Below, one piece after another: positions 59,659-64,000 of a stretch of 64,000 bases of DNA. Origin of the DNA: Cristatella mucedo (taxonomy: Eukaryota; Bryozoa; Phylactolaemata; Cristatellidae); the NCBI GenBank assembly GCA_009760855.2, contig WPIO01000068.1:661001-725000 (forward strand), given 5' to 3'. Position 1 is the stretch's first letter; each line of letters begins with the position of its first letter. Both the position numbers and the translations under genes were made by a program. The notes under the pieces are model-generated. The model saw only the letters and a list, made by a program, of their open reading frames with translations, was not told where the DNA came from and made no database searches.

Positions 59659-59969
59659 CTGTTAGGATTGCATCCGCTAGGAGCACCGTGTTTATGGTTT
59701 GAAAATGTTAGTGCAGAAGCCACTTTGTCGCATTTGTAACAACACCGTGCTCAACTGTCACTCGGAGGCAGCTTGTAGCTCAACTCTGACCGAGATTAAG
59801 CAAGTGACGCGACAGCAAGCAGTGAGGCCTGTGGCACGTTAAACACAACATTTCAAGAGGTGTTGTTATAACAGTGTGCAAAGAGCTCCCGATTTAGTGC
59901 CCACAACGACTTTTGGAAAGGTCTCCTGGGTATTTGAGCTCGTTAAGAACTCGGAAGGAGCGTGATAGC

Positions 59970-60120
59970 CGGGGATTGCAAGCCTTGCTTAACAGGAACC
60001 AGTGCAGATATATGTGGCTGCATATTTCAGTCGCTGCTTTCACGACAGGCAAGCCATACTACCAAACGTGCATCCAAGCATCCATCTGCAAAAGTACTGC
60101 ATCCCAAGCCTAAATTTATT
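59970..60120 (-). mobile_element. LINE-1 RT relic
   Basis: Short decayed match (ttgcttaacaggaaccagtg, cacgacaggcaagcc) to the LINE-1 region at 48510-48600. No tail. Confidence 0.5.
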
Positions 60121-61404
60121 CCATAAAAAAGCGACAGAGTTAGGACCTCAATTATTGAAAATGCATAAACATTGATATTTTCTGTACAATTTCCTTAAAA
60201 TCTCTACTCGTTCGCAATACGTTGCGGCTTTAAGGGACCCAACTGTACTAAAATGTTATCAGGTCATGAGAAATAGGCCTCTTATTCCCTATTTCTGGCA
60301 ATAACACTTTACCTCGTTTGCGTTCCTCGGGCCGACATGCTCAATTCCCTCTAAAAGATGTGTTATCATCATACATAGTCTGTCAAGCGGCTGTTGAAGG
60401 GCCTTGATAAAAACTTATACGAGACAATTATTAAAAGATTAGCTAATTGTGGATTGTTGCTTCTTAAAAAGCTAGTTTAGAGCCCTTTCGATCAAGTGAT
60501 TGAGCTTCGATGTCAATTTATTGCTGGGTCGCATCATAGAATGTACTGCCCGTCCTCATTTATGAGGATTGCTACACAAAATTCGATACAGTGGCAGCAG
60601 GATAGATTTACGATCGTGTGAATTAGGCCAGGCAGTTCGGATGTGTGGAGATTACGCTGTAGTGGCCTTACTTAAAAGATCGTCTTTTTAGAGAAGAACT
60701 TCAGCTGGATCACTGAATGAGTTCATAAATTACGGTCTTTTGCTTTCGTTGACTTTCGTTAAGGTTCTTCTTTATGGCTGCGTCCATCCTCGGGCTACTG
60801 AGGCTGGGTTCATTGATAAGGATGAAGTAAATGTATGTTAAAGAACTTGTTTTTTATTAGAGAAATTGCTTAGCATGTTGAGTGTAGCCAAATCTCTTTT
60901 GGCCAATTGATCTGCTGTATTGAATGCGATTGCATTGTGGCGTTAAAAATACACCACGTGGCCTTCAAGGAAATGTTCCATTCGATGACGTTTTCTCGGA
61001 GGATTAACCCTTTCTAGTAATATATTCTATATAAAAACATCATTGAGTAATTCTTGAATATGAAATTCTTATTTTGCCTTTTTCAAATCCCTAATATTAG
61101 GCAGAAAGACTTATTAACAGTGGAAATCAAGATTTCTCTTAACTGAAAATTCTCAGCTGAAACCTTTAATTATCAGGACAGAATTAGAATTCTTTGAACT
61201 CAATCACAAAACTCTACATAAAACCTGAATGCTACTTACATAATATCCTATATGATTTGGTTGCAAAGCCTAGTGTTCTCAATGAGGCTGCTCATAGATA
61301 AAATCCTTTAGACATACGAGCGAAAACTAAGAATGCATGATTTCCGTTAGACCGTCTGAACATACATAACCGACGTAATTTGACATGCTGCAAAACTATC
61401 CTAC
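60121..61404. other. AT-rich sequence, nothing recognised
   Basis: No transposon or exon with both splice sites and an open phase-compatible frame was found. Confidence 0.4.
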
Positions 61405-61491
61405 CTTAGCCAGCTGTGAAACTGCATTTTTTCCATAGCTCATCCTGCTTTCCATCAAAGCCAGCACCAGTGAACAATTGTTCTTGTGACG
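61405..61491 (-). CDS. Candidate exon of upstream gene model
   Basis: 87 bases from acceptor cacattatttttag to donor CTAAG|gtagga, phase 0 both sides, 29 codons: begins RHKNNCSLVLALMESRMSYG. Follows in phase the transmembrane exon at 63110-63219. No family recognised. Confidence 0.45.
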
Positions 61492-61879
61492 CTAAAAATA
61501 ATGTGGCATAACGCAATTTTGAGCTTTGTTATAACGCCAGACACTACAAACTATTAAGAAAAAAGGTAGAGTAGTCCCCTTGGAACGTCTAACTCGTCTC
61601 AAGATAAATGTTGCTTTCCATAAACTTTGCATGAGCTAGGCTTTGGTAAAGTAGTGATTAGTCCCGGAAGCTAGCCATGCTTATCAAATCCTCTTCAAGT
61701 TCTAACCCGTAATCTATATGTATCGATGACTGGATGAACCAAATGAGACTACCGGTTGCTGAGTTAACGATTTCATTGAAGTCAAACAAAACCTACAAGC
61801 CAATGATTCGTGCACGGTAGCCAATAGAATGCATATTATACAATGAAGTGAATTTTATTCAAATGCTTCAAAGGAAGGA

Positions 61880-62860
61880 AGATGGTACGGCTAGTGATAG
61901 TGTACACAATGTCAGCCGGCATGACCTGGTTAGAGTTGACATGCACTGGGTCAGCATGCCAATATCATAAGTGGCACCGTGTACAGTGTCAGCCCACATA
62001 AGCACACAAAAGATTAATCAAATATACCCAATACATACATACAGTATTAAATTCCTGCGTTTGAGCTTGTTCAACGTGGTCAAGTCTCCGGATGTCGTGA
62101 AGTCAGTCAGCAGTGAATTCAAGGTTTTCGGATCATGCTAACTTAAGGTGCTGGTCTCTAAAGGATATGGGGTTCATAAGAGGTACAGCTAAAAGATTTA
62201 ATTCAGAAAGCTAATGGTCAGATGCCTAGACTTGCGGGGAGGTAGTTTTTATCGGTAGTCTGAAGCAAGAGAATGAAGGGACTTAACAGTCCGTGGCAAA
62301 GCCTTGATTTCGATGCTCTACCTGAGAGGCAGTCAGTGCAGGCCGGCGAGAAGTGGTGTAATGTGGCAGCTGTGAAGCTCATGACAGACAAGCCTAGCTG
62401 CAGAGTTTTGAGCAATCTGTAAGCGCCTGAGTGAGCTGGCCGGAAGATAAGCAACCATGAGTTTCAAAAGTCTAGACTGGATGTCACTAATGCATTGATC
62501 CATTTGGATGCAGTATCTCTCTATAAGCAAGTCCAAATTTTGGCAATGCTAGGTAGCACAAAGTAGACAGACTGACTGTGGAGCTGATGTAATTGCCAAG
62601 CTCAAAGTAATTTGGAACATCACACCTGGATTTTGTGCATGTAATATGCTGGCAGAGCCGATATTTAGCTTTAGTATTTTCAATTTCTTAGTCCACTTAA
62701 TTTGCTTGTAGCTAGTAATTGTTTTGTAGTAATTTAATTTATGAAAGTTTGCTCTCATTTATGCACGAATTGCAGAGATGCTTCAGCAAGGAAATTGAGA
62801 AAGCTCAACGAACAAGCTTTCGGCAGCTAAAGACCTGTCGCGGTAACTCACTGTGAGATA
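61880..62860 (-). mobile_element. LINE-1 3' part
   Basis: 3' UTR with GCATG repeats (61910-62000; the tail hairpin is decayed), RT C-terminus at 62218-62536 (NSAARLVCHELHSCHITPLL), further RT pieces to about 62860. Confidence 0.85.
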
Positions 62861-63109
62861 TCTATTCAATTGAATATAGTTGAAGGAGACAGGTAAATGA
62901 TCATAGCTGAATTTCTGAATATGGTTAATAAATGGTAATTTTTATCATTTTAAAACGGTCCATGTGTTTAGTTAGAAGGTTTGCATGACTGTTGAAGTTG
63001 CCATGCTGAGAATATCTATCTGCTAACAATTGCTGCACACACAAAAAAAAAACATTTTGTATCGGTGCTTTCATTTCGTCAGTTTTAGTAGCATTATTTT
63101 TTATCTTAC

Positions 63110-63219
63110 CTGGTAGAGGAAATAAATCTTAAAATATGACGCCATGAGAGCCATAGCTGCTGCTAAATGAATCGGGAATGGCACGAGAACCAGGGTTAAT
63201 TTTATGTGAAAATCATAAT
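63110..63219 (-). CDS. Candidate exon coding a transmembrane segment
   Basis: 110 bases from acceptor aacatatgttacag to donor TACCAG|gtaaga; phase 1 in, 0 out; 36 codons. KLTLVLVPFPIHLAAAMALM and the following residues form one clear membrane span of about 25 residues with basic or aromatic flanks. Together with the exons at 61405, 59562 and 58537 (phases 0, 0, 1) this makes a minus-strand gene model of roughly 140 codons, upstream of and separate from the UBR-like gene. Family not recognised. Confidence 0.5.
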
Positions 63220-64000
63220 CTGTAACATATGTTTTTATGCAATAAATACCATTACAGTAAAACAGAAAAGTAATAAATATGTCTAGCACCCTCACTAATA
63301 AATTTGGGTGTTTTAGGATAGTTTACCGCTAAACAACAAAAAATACTGACCCGATTGAATTAAAATTGAATGATTATTTGTAACTATCCCTAAGTGCGAT
63401 TCATTTTATTACCAGAGTCTCCTAATGACAACCTTGCAGGAATCCATTAGGACCCGTGCTTTATAATGCAGGCTTGTTAGGTCGTTTTGTAAATAAATGC
63501 CTTCAACCACCTGAAGTGAGGATTCCTTAAAAGATGAAGTTCAGTTTGACGTAATCCTATAAACTCTCATGTTAGAAAAATTAAATTTACTTGCTCTTTC
63601 TAAGTTTCAAATACTGACCCGTCTTTCTACAATAATGAAGCTCTCTCCTTGAAAGCTGTTCTGCCAAGGCAAGAGAATTCTGGCAGAAGCATCCGAATTC
63701 GGAAGCTAGGCACATCTGTCATGCATATCAAAGTATCTCCTAATGCACCACTATTGAACAACATGCACTTTGCACCTCCCCGCAAAGAAAAGCTACAACT
63801 ACAGGATCTCCGTGATCACTTTTAGGGTCCTTCGTTCTTGATAGCACTGAAATACGTAACTTGCTTATGCATTCGGCTTCCGCGAAAACCAATTGCCCCA
63901 GCTTACTCCAGTTTTTAGCTGCGGTTCAATCCTTAGAAATGTGCTTGTGCCTTCTATTTCGAGCTCGGTGAGTTTGAAAAAATCTATAAATAACTGTATC
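63220..64000. other. Mostly unrecognised; possible LINE-1 relic near 63815
   Basis: The stretch cacttttagggtccttcgtt near 63815 resembles the LINE-1 RT C-terminal coding region (plus strand), but too little is left for a firm call. The upstream exon of the transmembrane model was not found here. Confidence 0.3.

Noticed and set aside
61260-61330. Possible exon with gtaagt donor on the minus strand
   Set aside because: No acceptor gives an open frame in the needed phase.

Overview
This window looks like intron-rich, repeat-rich nuclear DNA of an animal, probably an invertebrate. There is no operon structure. The long open frames are either RNA-dependent DNA polymerase relics or low-complexity arrays. 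Real exons are short and bounded by GT/AG sites. Family identities come from reading motifs and from memory of the families; no search was run, and the species cannot be named.

The host content I can support is a large split gene on the minus strand. Eight exons between 57562 and 20417 join with matching intron phases (2,0,0,0,0,1,1) into one uninterrupted frame of exactly 425 codons. Its order matches the N-terminal part of UBR1/UBR2-type N-recognin ubiquitin ligases: N-terminal segment, UBR box, ClpS-like segment, helical middle. A ninth exon (17407-17513) fits the next stretch. Introns of 6-11 kb are packed with transposons. The RING and C-terminal parts are not seen and would lie to the left, in poorly resolved sequence or outside the window. 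The UBR box has lost several zinc ligands and two of the three acidic degron-contact residues. A second, weaker minus-strand gene model (63219-58537) lies upstream and includes one transmembrane exon.

The rest is mostly mobile DNA. LINE-1 (my local name; a CR1/L2-like non-LTR family with endonuclease and RT, a 3' hairpin and an ATT-type tail) is present in about 20 copies, nearly all 5'-truncated. The best RT is at 27809-28855 on the minus strand. LINE-2 (a second non-LTR family, ATTAC-type tail) has about seven copies, with the longest at 43850-47315. SINE-A is a tRNA-headed SINE whose tail carries the LINE-1 3' hairpin; there are six copies. SINE-B is an unrelated tRNA-headed SINE with four copies. 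Several insertions are nested and some show target duplications.

Other structure: two minisatellite-bearing inserts (2109-3375 and 6484-7333) share an 84-base flank, and the first is bracketed by a 116-base duplication of LINE-1 sequence. A GC/CpG-rich island of about 1.4 kb (22160-23580), with 150-base tandem repeats and hairpins, is unlike everything around it. CT, AG, TA and CA/TA microsatellites are scattered through the window. No CRISPR array, rRNA gene or convincing stand-alone tRNA gene was seen.
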